A stretch of DNA of 64,000 bases. Origin: Streptomyces roseolilacinus (GTDB lineage Bacteria; Actinomycetota; Actinomycetes; Streptomycetales; Streptomycetaceae). The stretch's first letter is position 1. Every line of letters begins with the position of its first letter. Below, piece by piece: positions 8,724 to 19,494 of the stretch. Made by a program: the position numbers and the translations under genes. The DNA lies in contig NZ_BMSV01000005.1 of NCBI RefSeq assembly GCF_014649335.1, positions 1 to 64,000 of the forward strand. The letters are read 5' to 3'. The notes under the pieces are model-generated. The model was not told the origin of the DNA and did no database searches. It saw nothing but the letters and a program-made list of their open reading frames with translations.

Positions 8724-9452
8724 GGGCGGACCGGCGGCGCGCCACGCCGGGAACCGCCCCCGTTCGCCTGATGGTGGCCCCCTCTCGAACGGCTGTCCCC
8801 TTCGTCACCCCTGGGAACGCCCCCATTTCTCCGGCACGTCGCACGCTCCCGCCCCCGCGCCCGTACCCGGGGCCAGGAGACGGCGCACCGCGGACGCCGC
8901 GCAGGAAGCCGACACGACGGGAGCCGGGAGGAGGGACCGGCGCGGCACGGCGCTCGCGGCGGCCGCGGTGGCAGCCCCGCCGGCACCGACGGCCCGCGCC
9001 CAGGACCGGGCGACCGCGTCGGCGGCCGGTCCTGGCACCCACCGCCGAGGACGACACCGAGGACGACGCCGAGGGCGTCACCGCCGAGGGCCACGCGACC
9101 TTCGGCCGGACCGGCGGCAAGGCCCGGCAGGCCGTCTGCCGCTCCCCGCTTCCGCCGGCGACAGGGCGCCCGGCGACACCGACGGCCAAGGGGAGGAGGG
9201 CGGTCGGTACGCCGTGTCACCCGACGGGAAGCCGGCCGGAGCACCCGAGTAGAGTCCCCCCACGCGACTTCGGGCCCGGACGGCGACCCGCCGCGCCCCT
9301 CCCCCGCGGGACCGGCGGGCCGCTCGTCGACGCGCGCACGTGCCAGCGGCCTGTGACCGAGAACGGACCGGATTTTTCCGTTTCCCCTCGCCCTCCAGGC
9401 GGGCGATCAGTAGCCTCGGCTCGAACACCGGCCATCACCAAGGCCGAACACC
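8724..9452. other. 729-base stretch without a convincing intact gene
   Basis: This holds the divergent promoters for the Pro-rich gene and the methyltransferase gene. Between about 8930 and 9252 on the plus strand, fragments in two frames resemble a decayed small exported protein: a hydrophobic Ala-rich segment ending in APTARAQ, an acidic piece EDDTEDDAEGVTAEGHATF in one frame, and a tail ending SPDGKPAGAPE in another. No start codon with an RBS joins them. Confidence 0.5.
8930..9252 (+). pseudogene. Possible remnant of a small exported protein gene
   Basis: A signal-peptide-like segment (GTALAAAAVAAPPAPTARAQ), then an acidic stretch in a second frame, then a plausible C-terminus (RYAVSPDGKPAGAPE, stop at 9250-9252) back in the first frame. 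This would need at least two frame changes and no good start is present. It could equally be chance coding-like composition in GC-rich DNA. Confidence 0.25.
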
Positions 9453-10286
9453 GTGGCGACTGTTGGAGATTTGATGGACCGTCCCGCCTGGGCCCCGCCG
9501 GGCATCGACTTGTCGGTGCCGAGCGTGTCCCGTATCTATGATTACTACCTGGGCGGCTCCCACAACTTCGAGGTCGACCGCGAAGCGGCCCGCAGGGCCA
9601 TGGAGTTCCTGCCGGGCCTGCCCAAGATCATGCAGGCCAACCGGGCGTTCATGCGCCGCGCCGTGCGCCACGCCGTCGACGAGGGCATAGCGCAGTTCCT
9701 CGACATAGGTTCCGGCATCCCCACGTTCGGCAACGTCCACGAGGTCGCCCAGCAGGCCGACCCCCGGGCGCGCGTCGTGTACGTCGACCACGACCCGGTC
9801 GCCGTCGCCCACAGCAAGGCCGTACTCGACGGCAACGACCGCGCCGCGATCGCCGCCGCCGACCTGCGCAAGCCGCAGGACGTCCTCCGCAGCCCCGAGG
9901 TGTCCCGGCTCCTCGACCTGGACCGGCCCGTGGCGCTGCTGCTCGTCGCCGTCCTGCACTTCCTGGAGGACTCCGACCGGCCGTACGAGGCGGTCGCCGA
10001 ACTCCGCGACGCCCTGGCGCCGGGCAGCCTCATCATCCTCACCCACGCGTCGTTCGAGGGCCTCCCGGTGCCGCAGGAGCAGGCCGGCGGCACCGTCGGC
10101 GTGTACCGCGACATCCGCAACCCGCTGGTGATGCGCTCCCGCGACGAGGTCGCCCGGTTCTTCGACGGCTGCGAGATGGTCGACCCCGGCCTCGTGGCGA
10201 TGCCGCACTGGCGGCCCGACACCCCGCCCGAGCAGGAGGATCCCTACGCCTTCTCGGGCTTCGCCGGGGTGGGGCGCAAGGGGTGA
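9453..10286 (+). CDS. SAV2177-type SAM-dependent methyltransferase (DUF574)
   Basis: 277 aa from GTG 9453. An ATG at 9474 with GGAG six bases upstream is an equally good start. The protein has the features of the actinobacterial DUF574/Methyltransf_19 family: SRIYDYYLGGSHNFEVDR near the N-terminus (about 26-43), the SAM motif FLDIGSGIPTFGNVHE (about 82-97), VVYVDHDPVAV, and a C-terminal EDPYAFSGFAGVGRK. The substrate is unknown; these genes are strongly amplified in Streptomyces, often beside developmental regulators. Its TGA overlaps the GTG of the downstream c-di-GMP enzyme (GTGA), so translation is probably coupled. Confidence 0.88.
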   Translation: MATVGDLMDRPAWAPPGIDLSVPSVSRIYDYYLGGSHNFEVDREAARRAMEFLPGLPKIMQANRAFMRRAVRHAVDEGIAQFLDIGSGIPTFGNVHEVAQQADPRARVVYVDHDPVAVAHSKAVLDGNDRAAIAAADLRKPQDVLRSPEVSRLLDLDRPVALLLVAVLHFLEDSDRPYEAVAELRDALAPGSLIILTHASFEGLPVPQEQAGGTVGVYRDIRNPLVMRSRDEVARFFDGCEMVDPGLVAMPHWRPDTPPEQEDPYAFSGFAGVGRKG

Positions 10287-12451
10287 GCACGCCGGCGCAG
10301 GCGTCGGGTCCCGCGGCGGACCCCGACGACCTGGAGGACAGACTCCAGCGGTTCGCGACGATATGGAGCCGGGCCATCTTCCCGGTCACCGCCACGTCGA
10401 TGACCCGTATCGAGTTCGAACAGCACCTGCTGCCGCTCGCCCGGCTGCTCAGCGCCGCGCTGCGCGCCCGGCCGTTCGACGTGGCGCCCGCCCAGTCGGT
10501 CGGCGCCGCCCTGGTCGCCGCGCACTGCACGGACCCGGACGCCCTGAGCCGTACGCTCGGCGTCGTCGACTCGTACCTGGTGCTGTACTGCGGTGCGGGC
10601 GCCGACACGCCCGTCGACGACCTGCGGGCCCGCTGCGCCCGCCTCCAGCACGCCCTGGCCGCCGGGTTCGCCCGGGCGCTGCGCGAGCGGACCCTCAGCG
10701 AGCAGGAGGCCATCGCCCGGTCCGCGCTCGCCGCCCGCGCCTTCGCGGAACAGGCCCTCCACGCCACGGAGGCCCGCTTCCGCGCCGTCTTCGAGGACGC
10801 GGCCATCGGCATAGGCATCGCCGACCTGGAGGGCAACGTCCTCGACGTCAACGGCGCCCTCACCCGGATGTTCGGCGGCCTGGAGCAGGTCGTCCGCGGC
10901 CGCAGGGTCACCGAGTGGGTCCACCCCGAGGACGCCCCGCACGTCTGGAACCTGTACGGAGAGCTGGTGCGCGGCGAACGCGACCACTTCCGCGTGGAGA
11001 AGCCGTTCTACCGCTCCGACGGCACCGTCCTGTGGACCAACCTGACGGTGTCCCTGCTCCGCGACCCCGAGGGCCGCCCCCAGTACCAGCTCGCCCTCAT
11101 GGAGGACACCACCGAGCGGCGGCTGCTGAACCTGCGCCTGCGCTACGAGGCCACCCACGACGCGCTGACCGGGCTGCCCAACCGCACCCTGTTCTCCGAG
11201 CGCCTGGAGAAGGCCCTCACGGCCGGCGAGGACTCCCGCTTCGGCCTCTGCTACCTCGACCTCGACGGCTTCAAGGCCATCAACGACAGCCTCGGGCACG
11301 CCGCCGGCGACCGGCTCCTCGTCGAGGTCGCCGACCGCCTGCAGTCCTGCGCCACCGCGCCCGGCGAGATGGTCGCGCGGCTCGGCGGCGACGAGTTCGT
11401 GGCGCTCACCACCGGCCCCGACGTCACGGCGCGGGACGCCGAGGAGCTCGCCGGCCGCATCCTGGGCGCCCTGTCCACCCCGATCAGCCTGGACGGCCGC
11501 GAGATCACCGTGCGCGGCAGCGTCGGCATCGTCGAGGGCCGCGCCGGCGAACGCGGCCCGGCGGACGTGCTGCGCAGCGCCGACATCACCATGTACCGGG
11601 CCAAGTCGGCGGGCGGCAACCGGTACGAGCGGGCCGACCCGGAGGCCGACGCCCGCGCCATCACCCGGCACGGACTGACGACCGCGCTGCCCGCCGCCCT
11701 GGACCGCGGCGAGTTCTTCATCGAGTACCAGCCGCTCGTCCACCTCGGCGACGGCACCGTGCACGGCGCGGAGGCCCTGGTCCGCTGGTGCCACCCGCAG
11801 CACGGCGTGCTCGGCCCCGACCGGTTCATCCCGCTCGCCGAGCACACCGGCCTGATCGTGCCGCTCGGCCGCTGGGTCCTGGAGGAGGCGGTCCGCCAGG
11901 CCAGGTTCTGGACGCACCGCCACGCCGACGGCGGCCCGCTGCGCATCAACGTCAACCTGTCGCCCACCCAGCTCCACCACCCGGGTCTGGTCGGCGACAT
12001 CACCGACGTCCTGGAGCGCTCCGGCCTCGCTCCCGGCGCCCTGTGCCTGGAGGTCACCGAGTCGGCCCTGATCGGCGCCGAGGAGGACCTCCTCAAGCCG
12101 CTGCGGCAGGTGGCCGAGATGGGCGTCGACATCGCGCTCGACGACTTCGGCACCGGCTACTCGAACCTGGCCAACCTGCGCCGCCTCCCGGTGAGCGTCC
12201 TGAAGCTCGACCGCTCCTTCACCCGCGGGATGCAGCAGCACCCGGCCGACCCGGTCGACATGAAGATCGTGGAGGGCATCGTCTCCCTGGCCCACAGCCT
12301 GGAACTCGCCGTCACCGTCGAGGGCGTGGAGACCGCGGCGCAGGCCGAGCAGCTGCGGGCGCTGGGCTGCGACACCGCCCAGGGCTGGTACTACGCCCGC
12401 CCCGGCGCCCCGGACCGGATCCACTCGCTGCTCCTGGCCGACGCGGTGTAG
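10283..12451 (+). CDS. rmdA: PAS-GGDEF-EAL cyclic-di-GMP enzyme, RmdA-like
   Basis: 722 aa, soluble. A conserved N-terminal region of unknown fold (about 15-150), a PAS/PAC domain (about 160-280), a GGDEF domain with intact GGDEF at 368-372, and an EAL domain with EAL at 497-499 and DDFGTGYS at 620-627. Both active sites look complete. The allosteric RxxD inhibitory site expected upstream of GGDEF is absent. It starts at GTG overlapping the methyltransferase stop. In S. coelicolor, RmdA (SCO0928) is a cytosolic PAS-GGDEF-EAL protein that affects development, and its gene lies near an sdh-like operon. The same neighbour here supports the name, which remains an inference from architecture and context. 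Confidence 0.85.
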   Translation: MSTPAQASGPAADPDDLEDRLQRFATIWSRAIFPVTATSMTRIEFEQHLLPLARLLSAALRARPFDVAPAQSVGAALVAAHCTDPDALSRTLGVVDSYLVLYCGAGADTPVDDLRARCARLQHALAAGFARALRERTLSEQEAIARSALAARAFAEQALHATEARFRAVFEDAAIGIGIADLEGNVLDVNGALTRMFGGLEQVVRGRRVTEWVHPEDAPHVWNLYGELVRGERDHFRVEKPFYRSDGTVLWTNLTVSLLRDPEGRPQYQLALMEDTTERRLLNLRLRYEATHDALTGLPNRTLFSERLEKALTAGEDSRFGLCYLDLDGFKAINDSLGHAAGDRLLVEVADRLQSCATAPGEMVARLGGDEFVALTTGPDVTARDAEELAGRILGALSTPISLDGREITVRGSVGIVEGRAGERGPADVLRSADITMYRAKSAGGNRYERADPEADARAITRHGLTTALPAALDRGEFFIEYQPLVHLGDGTVHGAEALVRWCHPQHGVLGPDRFIPLAEHTGLIVPLGRWVLEEAVRQARFWTHRHADGGPLRINVNLSPTQLHHPGLVGDITDVLERSGLAPGALCLEVTESALIGAEEDLLKPLRQVAEMGVDIALDDFGTGYSNLANLRRLPVSVLKLDRSFTRGMQQHPADPVDMKIVEGIVSLAHSLELAVTVEGVETAAQAEQLRALGCDTAQGWYYARPGAPDRIHSLLLADAV

Positions 12452-12474
12452 CGGCCCCCGCGCGCGGCCGGCCC

Positions 12475-13383
12475 TCAGCCCCCCACGGGCCGGTCCTCAG
12501 CCCCCACGGTCGACCGCAGCAGCACCCGCTGCAGCTCGCGGGCCGCGCGCGGCGGCGCGACGTCGCTCCGGTGCGCGAGCGCGATGGTCCGCCGCAGCCC
12601 CGGCGGCGCGAGCGCGGTGACCCGCAGGTCCCGCCCCGCCCGCGCCGCCACCATGCTCGGCACGACCGCCACGCCCAGGCCGGCCCGTACGAACCCGAGC
12701 ACCGCGTCCATCTCGCCGCCCTCGACCGTGAACGACGGCTCGAACCCCTCCGCCCGGCACGCCGCGACCGTCAGCTCCCGCAGGTCGTACCCGTGCCGGA
12801 ACATCACCATCGGCCGCCCCTGGAGGTCCGCGATCCGCACCGGCCGCCGCGGCGCCGGGTCCGCCGCCGACGACACGACCACCAGGTCCTCCTGGAGCAG
12901 CCGCACCGTCGTCAGCGCGGGCGACGGCGTCGGCAGCGGCAGCACCACCAGCGCGAGGTCCAGCGCACCGCGCGCCAGCTCCCGCACCAGGTCGTGGGAG
13001 CCGCCCTCCTCGACGAACAGCCTGATGCCCGGGTACAGGTCGTGGAAGGCCCGCAGCACATCGGGCAGCAGGCCCGTGCACAGGCTCGGCGTCGCCCCCA
13101 GGCGCACCCGCCCGCGCCGCAGCCGGGCCAGCTCCTGCACCTCGTGCCGCGCCGTGTCCGCGTCGGCCAGGATGCGCCGGGCCAGCGGCAGCAGGGCCTC
13201 GCCGGCGTCCGTCAGCGCGATGTTCCCGCGCGCCCGGCTGAACAGCTCGGCGCCCAGCTCCCTCTCCAGCGCCCGGATCTGCTGCGACAGCGACGGCTGG
13301 GAGACGTGGACCCGCTCGGCGGCCCGGGTGAAGTGCCGGGTCTCGGCGACCGCCACGAAGTACACGAGCTGCTGGAACTGCAT
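12475..13383 (-). CDS. LysR-family transcriptional regulator
   Basis: 302 aa. An N-terminal winged helix-turn-helix (about 1-60, FTRAAERVHVSQPSLSQQIRALE), then the LysR co-inducer domain (about 90-290). The ATG at 13383 is preferred over an upstream codon because MQFQQLVYFVAVAE is the standard LysR opening. It is transcribed divergently from sdhC, and the shared promoter region contains a T-N11-A LysR box, so it very likely controls sdhCAB and itself. The inducer is unknown. Confidence 0.92.
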   Translation of the reverse strand: MQFQQLVYFVAVAETRHFTRAAERVHVSQPSLSQQIRALERELGAELFSRARGNIALTDAGEALLPLARRILADADTARHEVQELARLRRGRVRLGATPSLCTGLLPDVLRAFHDLYPGIRLFVEEGGSHDLVRELARGALDLALVVLPLPTPSPALTTVRLLQEDLVVVSSAADPAPRRPVRIADLQGRPMVMFRHGYDLRELTVAACRAEGFEPSFTVEGGEMDAVLGFVRAGLGVAVVPSMVAARAGRDLRVTALAPPGLRRTIALAHRSDVAPPRAARELQRVLLRSTVGAEDRPVGG

Positions 13384-13405
13384 GAGCCCAGGGTAAGCGG
13401 CCATG

Positions 13406-13420
13406 ATAGGCGCAGGCTAT
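13406..13420. promoter_or_regulatory. LysR-type operator between the LysR gene and sdhC
   Basis: ATAGGCGCAGGCTAT is ATAG-N7-CTAT, which contains the T-N11-A core of LysR sites. It lies 23 bases upstream of the LysR start codon and about 60 bases before sdhC. Confidence 0.55.
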
Positions 13421-13479
13421 CGAGATCAGCCGGGCCATGTCTTGGACCTCTGGCCCGTCCGGCCCTAGCGTCGGGTCCC

Positions 13480-14211
13480 ATGGCTCTGGCAACGCGGACG
13501 CACTCCTCGGGAGCGGAGCGGCAACCCTCCCCCCGGCGCCCTCCCCGGCGCACCTTCCTCGGATCGACCGTCGGCAAGAAGGCGGTCATGGCCGTCAGCG
13601 GCCTGATCCTCCTCGCCTACCTGGTCGCCCACGTCATGGGCAACCTGAAGGTCTTCTTCGGCCCCGACGAGTTCAACGCCTACGGCCACTGGCTGCGCAC
13701 CATGGGCGCCCCGGTCCTCCACCACGGATGGGCCCTGTGGATCGTCCGGGTGGGCCTGCTCGCCGCCGTGATCGCCCACGGGGTGTCGGCGTACCAGCTC
13801 AGCCGGCTCGACCGGAGGGCCCGCCCCACCCGCTACGTCCACAAGCGCCGGCGCGCGAGCTACGCGACCCGCACCATGCGCTGGGGCGGTGTCATCATCG
13901 CCCTGTTCGTCGTCTGGCACCTGCTCGACCTGACGACGCTCACCGTGAACGGCAACGCCCAGCCCGGCCACCCCTACGAGAACGTCGTCGCGACCTTCTC
14001 GACCTGGTACGGCAACGTCATCTACCTCGTGGCCATGCTCGCGGTCGGCCTGCACGTCCGGCACGGGTTCTGGAGCGCCGCGCAGACCCTCGGCGTGGGC
14101 AGCGCCCGCCGCGACCGCGCCCTGAAGGCCGCCGCCACCACGCTCGCCCTGGTCCTCACGGCGGGCTTCGTCGCCGTACCCGTCGCCGTCATGACCGGAG
14201 TCGTCAGCTGA
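13480..14211 (+). CDS. sdhC: Succinate dehydrogenase/fumarate reductase cytochrome b subunit
   Basis: 243 aa. About five membrane helices follow a basic cytoplasmic start: about 38-52 ([21 protein letters not shown]), 85-105, 132-152, 180-200 and 220-240. Conserved His residues in [23 protein letters not shown] and GLHVRHGFW fit di-heme cytochrome b558-type SdhC. It anchors the flavoprotein and iron-sulfur subunits and passes electrons to or from menaquinone. The ATG at 13480 is the only start that avoids the shadow reading frame upstream. It is the first gene of sdhCAB, one base before sdhA. Confidence 0.9.
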   Translation: MALATRTHSSGAERQPSPRRPPRRTFLGSTVGKKAVMAVSGLILLAYLVAHVMGNLKVFFGPDEFNAYGHWLRTMGAPVLHHGWALWIVRVGLLAAVIAHGVSAYQLSRLDRRARPTRYVHKRRRASYATRTMRWGGVIIALFVVWHLLDLTTLTVNGNAQPGHPYENVVATFSTWYGNVIYLVAMLAVGLHVRHGFWSAAQTLGVGSARRDRALKAAATTLALVLTAGFVAVPVAVMTGVVS

Positions 14212-14212
14212 C

Positions 14213-16158
<1,946 letters not shown>

Positions 16159-16162
<4 letters not shown>

Positions 16163-16905
16163 GGCTCACCCTGCGCGTCTGGCGCCAGAAGAACGCCGAC
16201 GCCCCCGGCACCATGGCCACCTACGAGGTCGACGGCATCTCCCCGGACATGTCGTTCCTGGAGATGCTCGACACCCTCAACGAGGAGCTGATCCTGCGCG
16301 GAGAGGAGCCCGTCGCCTTCGACCACGACTGCCGCGAGGGCATCTGCGGGGCGTGCAGCCTCGTCATCAACGGCGACGCCCACGGCCCGGAGCGCACCAC
16401 CACCTGCCAGCTCCACATGCGGTCGTTCCGGGACGGCGACACGATCGACGTCGAGCCGTGGCGGGCCGCCGCGTTCCCGGTCGTCAAGGACCTGGTCGTG
16501 GACCGGTCGTCGTTCGACCGGATCATCCAGGCCGGCGGGTACGTCAGCGCCCCGACCGGCTCCGCCCCCGAGGCGCACGCCACGCCCGTGCCGAAGGCCG
16601 ACGCCGACCGGGCCTTCGAACACGCCGAGTGCATCGGCTGCGGCGCCTGCGTCGCGGCCTGCCCCAACGGCTCGGCGATGCTGTTCACCTCGGCGAAGGT
16701 CAACCACCTCAACGTCCTGCCGCAGGGCGCGCCCGAGCGGGAGAGCCGGGTGCTGGACATGGTGGCGCAGATGGACGCGGAGGGCTTCGGCGGCTGCACG
16801 CTGACCGGCGAGTGCGCCACGGCGTGCCCCAAGGGCATCCCGCTGCCGTCCATCTCGGCCATGAACAGGGAGTGGCTGCGCGCCACGCGGCGCCGGGTGG
16901 TTTAA
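16159..16905 (+). CDS. sdhB: Succinate dehydrogenase/fumarate reductase iron-sulfur subunit
   Basis: 248 aa. An N-terminal ferredoxin fold with the 2Fe-2S ligands Cys58, Cys63, Cys66 and Cys83, and a C-terminal domain with [12 protein letters not shown] and [12 protein letters not shown] for the 4Fe-4S and 3Fe-4S clusters. It carries electrons between the flavoprotein and the cytochrome b subunit. The ATG overlaps the sdhA stop by four bases. It ends the conserved sdhCAB operon; genes of the accessory block begin downstream. Confidence 0.95.
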
Positions 16906-17194
16906 GGACACCTTCGCGCTGTGGCACCCGTCACGGCGCCGGCCCCGGGGCGAAAGAATCTCCGTGCGACGGTCACGTTCCGCGGAGGACTTCGTTCCGG
17001 GGCGCGCCCGGGGGCCGTTCCGCAACAAGATCTCCGTGGTTGAATTTTTCATCGTTAAGGGGGAGACGTCCGCTTACCGGCCGTCGGTGTCCGGGCGATT
17101 TCCCTCCGGCCGTACGCCCCCGGTAGGCATGGGACCGACCGGGGCCGCCGACCACGGCCCCGGGCAGCCGATCACCGCGTCCCCGGGAGTCCCC

Positions 17195-17347
17195 ATGCGC
17201 ACCACCACCCCCGCCACCGTTCCGCCCAGGCCCTTCGGCGAGCCCGACTGGGAACTCCACGCGGCCGCTCCCGGCGGCCGCCGGGCCCGGTCGCGCGCGG
17301 CGGCCCCGTCCACGGGCGCCCACCTGCCGGAGGGCGCGGGGGCCTGA
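17195..17347 (+). CDS. Possible small protein of unknown function
   Basis: 50 codons from an ATG with GGGAG at good spacing. The product starts MRTTTPATVP, has a distinctive PFGEPDWELHAAAPGGRRAR core and no recognisable domain. The RBS and the non-repetitive middle argue for a real short gene. The size and the Ala/Arg-rich tail argue for caution. It reads toward the SDR gene and may share the hairpin at 17380-17410. Confidence 0.35.
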   Translation: MRTTTPATVPPRPFGEPDWELHAAAPGGRRARSRAAAPSTGAHLPEGAGA

Positions 17348-17379
17348 CGGACGGCGCGCGGCGGCACCCGGCCGGGCGC

Positions 17380-17410
17380 CCCGTGGCGGGACGCGCCGGC
17401 CCGCCACGGG
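17380..17410. terminator. Hairpin terminator downstream of the SDR gene
   Basis: Perfect 11-bp arms (CCCGTGGCGGG at 17380-17390 and its complement at 17400-17410) with a 9-base loop, about 30 bases beyond the SDR stop codon and 33 beyond the small plus-strand ORF. It can serve both directions. Confidence 0.5.
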
Positions 17411-17440
17411 CCACGGCCGGGTACCGCGGGGGAACGCGCC

Positions 17441-18205
17441 TCAGTCCCGCGGCGCGCGGGAGAGGGCCATGCGCGCGGCGACCGTGCGCGGGAGGTGGCG
17501 GACCGCGAAGGCGTAGGCCCGGTACCGCCGGCCGGCGATGCTGACCGGCCGGCCGCGCGCGAGGTCCTTCAGCGCGTCGGCGACGACGCGGTCGGGCTCC
17601 AGCCACGCCCACTCGGGCAGGCCGCTCACGTCCATTCCGGCGCGGCGCTGGAACTCCGTACGCGTGAACCCCGGGCACACGGCCACCACCTTGACGCCGT
17701 GCGGCGCGAGGTCGACGCGCAGGGACTCGCTGAAGGCGATGAGCCAGGCCTTGGCGGCGCCGTAGGTGCCCGTGGGCAGCAGCCCGGCGACGGAGGCGAT
17801 GTTGATCACGGCGCCCCGGCGGCGGGCGGTCATGCCGGGCACGGCGGCGTGGGTCAGGCGCAGGGGCACCCGGGTGAGCAGGTCGAGCATGCGCTCCTCG
17901 TCCTCGACCGGACTGTGCGGAAAGGGCGCGGGCAGGCCGAATCCGGCGTTGTTGACCAGGACGTCCACCGGAGCGGAGGGGTCGGAGAGCCGCTCCTCGA
18001 CGGCGGAGCGCCCCGCGGGGTCGAGGAGGTCGGCCGCGAGCGTCTCGACCCGCACGCGGTGGCGGTCCCGGAGGCTCCGGGCGGTGCCGGCGAGACGTTC
18101 CTCGTCACGCGCGACCAGTACGAGGTCGAAGCGGACGGCGGCGAACCGGCGGGCGAAGGCGGCGCCGATGCCCGAGGTGGCACCGGTGATCAGGACACGG
18201 GTCAT
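17441..18205 (-). CDS. Short-chain dehydrogenase/reductase
   Basis: 254 aa classical SDR. The NAD(P)-binding TGATSGIGAAF lies at 7-17, NNAG at 85-88, and the catalytic Ser138, Tyr148 and Lys152 sit in INIAS and YGAAK. Homologues of this type act on hydrophobic carbonyl or alcohol substrates; the substrate here is unknown. The ATG at 18205 (ATG ACC CGG GTC) gives a normal N-terminus. It is the last gene in line behind the XRE, ImmA/IrrE and membrane-protein genes, separated by a 113-base gap from the last, so it may or may not be part of that unit. Confidence 0.9.
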   Translation of the reverse strand: MTRVLITGATSGIGAAFARRFAAVRFDLVLVARDEERLAGTARSLRDRHRVRVETLAADLLDPAGRSAVEERLSDPSAPVDVLVNNAGFGLPAPFPHSPVEDEERMLDLLTRVPLRLTHAAVPGMTARRRGAVINIASVAGLLPTGTYGAAKAWLIAFSESLRVDLAPHGVKVVAVCPGFTRTEFQRRAGMDVSGLPEWAWLEPDRVVADALKDLARGRPVSIAGRRYRAYAFAVRHLPRTVAARMALSRAPRD

Positions 18206-18318
18206 GGCAGGTCTTCCCTGGTTGCGTCGGTGTGCGGCCCCCGCGGGTCCGGGGGCGTCCGGGTGGTTGGGTCGTTCGGGTGGCCGTGGGGCCGGGCGGC
18301 CGGGCGGCCCGGCGGTGC

Positions 18319-19494
18319 TCAGGGCGAGGCGGCGGCCCGGTCCGGCGTCCGGGCGAAGCGGGCGGCTGCCGGCGACCGGTACGCCTCGGCCACCTGGAGC
18401 AGGAACCTCCGCTCGTCCGGCAGGTCCCGGGGGGCGCCGCCGGACGGCTCCCGCGGGGGTGACGCCTCGCTCCGTCCCGCGAGTCTGGCGGCCCGCGCGG
18501 CCCGCAGCAGGCAGGCCAGGACGAAGGCCTCCCGTCCGCTCTCCGGCAGGTGCCCGGCGGCGTGCGCCCGTGCGGCCTCGGCGGTGCCCGGGTCGACGTG
18601 GCCGTGCAGCACGAGGATCGCGTCCCGCGTCTCGATGACCCTGCGGTAGGCGAGCAGCCGCCACGGGGCGAGGGGCCACAGGACGTCCAGCGACCTGGCC
18701 CGGGGGCGGGACAGCGCGACCGTGGGCACCGCTTCGACCAGCTCCCGCCACAGCGGCGTGAGACGCCAGATGGTGGCGATGTCCGTACCGGCCCGGCGCA
18801 CGGCGGGGATCGCCGGGACCAGGAGGGCGGCCGCCCGGAGCAGCCCGTGGACGCCCATGGCCGGCGCGAGGAGCGGAGAGACCCACGTCGCGCCGGACAG
18901 GAGGCGGACCAGGTGCCCGGCCCAGTACAGGCCCGCGACCGCCGTGCCCAGACCGAACAGCCACAGCGCCGAGCGCAGCAGCGGGCTCTCCGCCCGCGCC
19001 CCGTACCGCCAGCACACCGCGACGCACACCGCGTTGGTCAGCAGGTGCGCCCCGATCAGGACCAGCCAGTAGGGGACCGACGGGGCGGCGGCGCCCGCGC
19101 CGCGGATGGTGTGCGCCTCGTGGGCGGGCGCGACGGCGTGGAGCAGGACCAGGGAACCCAGGACGACGGCCGTGACGGCGTGCAGGCCGTACCGGAGCCG
19201 CCGGCTCGCGGTGGCCATGGTGACGAAGTGGAGGACGGCGGCGGCCGACACGACGCCGATGAGGTTCTTGGCCAGTGCGACGTCGTACACGTGGTCCCCG
19301 CCGCACGCGACGCGCCGGTGGACGGCGGGCAGGTGCAGCGTCATGGCGGTCGCGGCCGTGGCGACGGCCAGCCACAGGCCGCGCTGGTTGGGCGAGCGCA
19401 GCGCGGACGAGGCACGCAGCAGCACCGCGCTCCACAGCGCCACCGTGCTGACGACCGACAGCCACGCCGCGAAGGCCGCCGTGTCAGTCCTCAT
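18319..19494 (-). CDS. MAB_1171c-type putative multi-helix membrane protein
   Basis: 391 aa. The N-terminal half holds about seven to eight hydrophobic helices (about 8-30, 38-58, 76-98, 105-125, 140-160, 172-195 and 215-235). The C-terminal half is soluble and Arg-rich (RSLDVLWPLAPWRLLAYRRVIETRDAIL). This matches the family annotated as MAB_1171c putative transporters, usually found next to an ImmA/IrrE peptidase and an XRE regulator. The ATG at 19494 overlaps the end of the ImmA/IrrE gene (ATGAGGACTGA), indicating translational coupling. Transport activity has not been shown for the family as far as I know. Confidence 0.8.
   Translation of the reverse strand: MRTDTAAFAAWLSVVSTVALWSAVLLRASSALRSPNQRGLWLAVATAATAMTLHLPAVHRRVACGGDHVYDVALAKNLIGVVSAAAVLHFVTMATASRRLRYGLHAVTAVVLGSLVLLHAVAPAHEAHTIRGAGAAAPSVPYWLVLIGAHLLTNAVCVAVCWRYGARAESPLLRSALWLFGLGTAVAGLYWAGHLVRLLSGATWVSPLLAPAMGVHGLLRAAALLVPAIPAVRRAGTDIATIWRLTPLWRELVEAVPTVALSRPRARSLDVLWPLAPWRLLAYRRVIETRDAILVLHGHVDPGTAEAARAHAAGHLPESGREAFVLACLLRAARAARLAGRSEASPPREPSGGAPRDLPDERRFLLQVAEAYRSPAAARFARTPDRAAASP

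Noticed and set aside
10363..14211. A 1282-residue plus-strand frame from inside the c-di-GMP gene into sdhC
   Set aside because: Only the part from 13480 encodes a recognisable protein (SdhC); the rest is an out-of-frame shadow of rmdA and the LysR gene.
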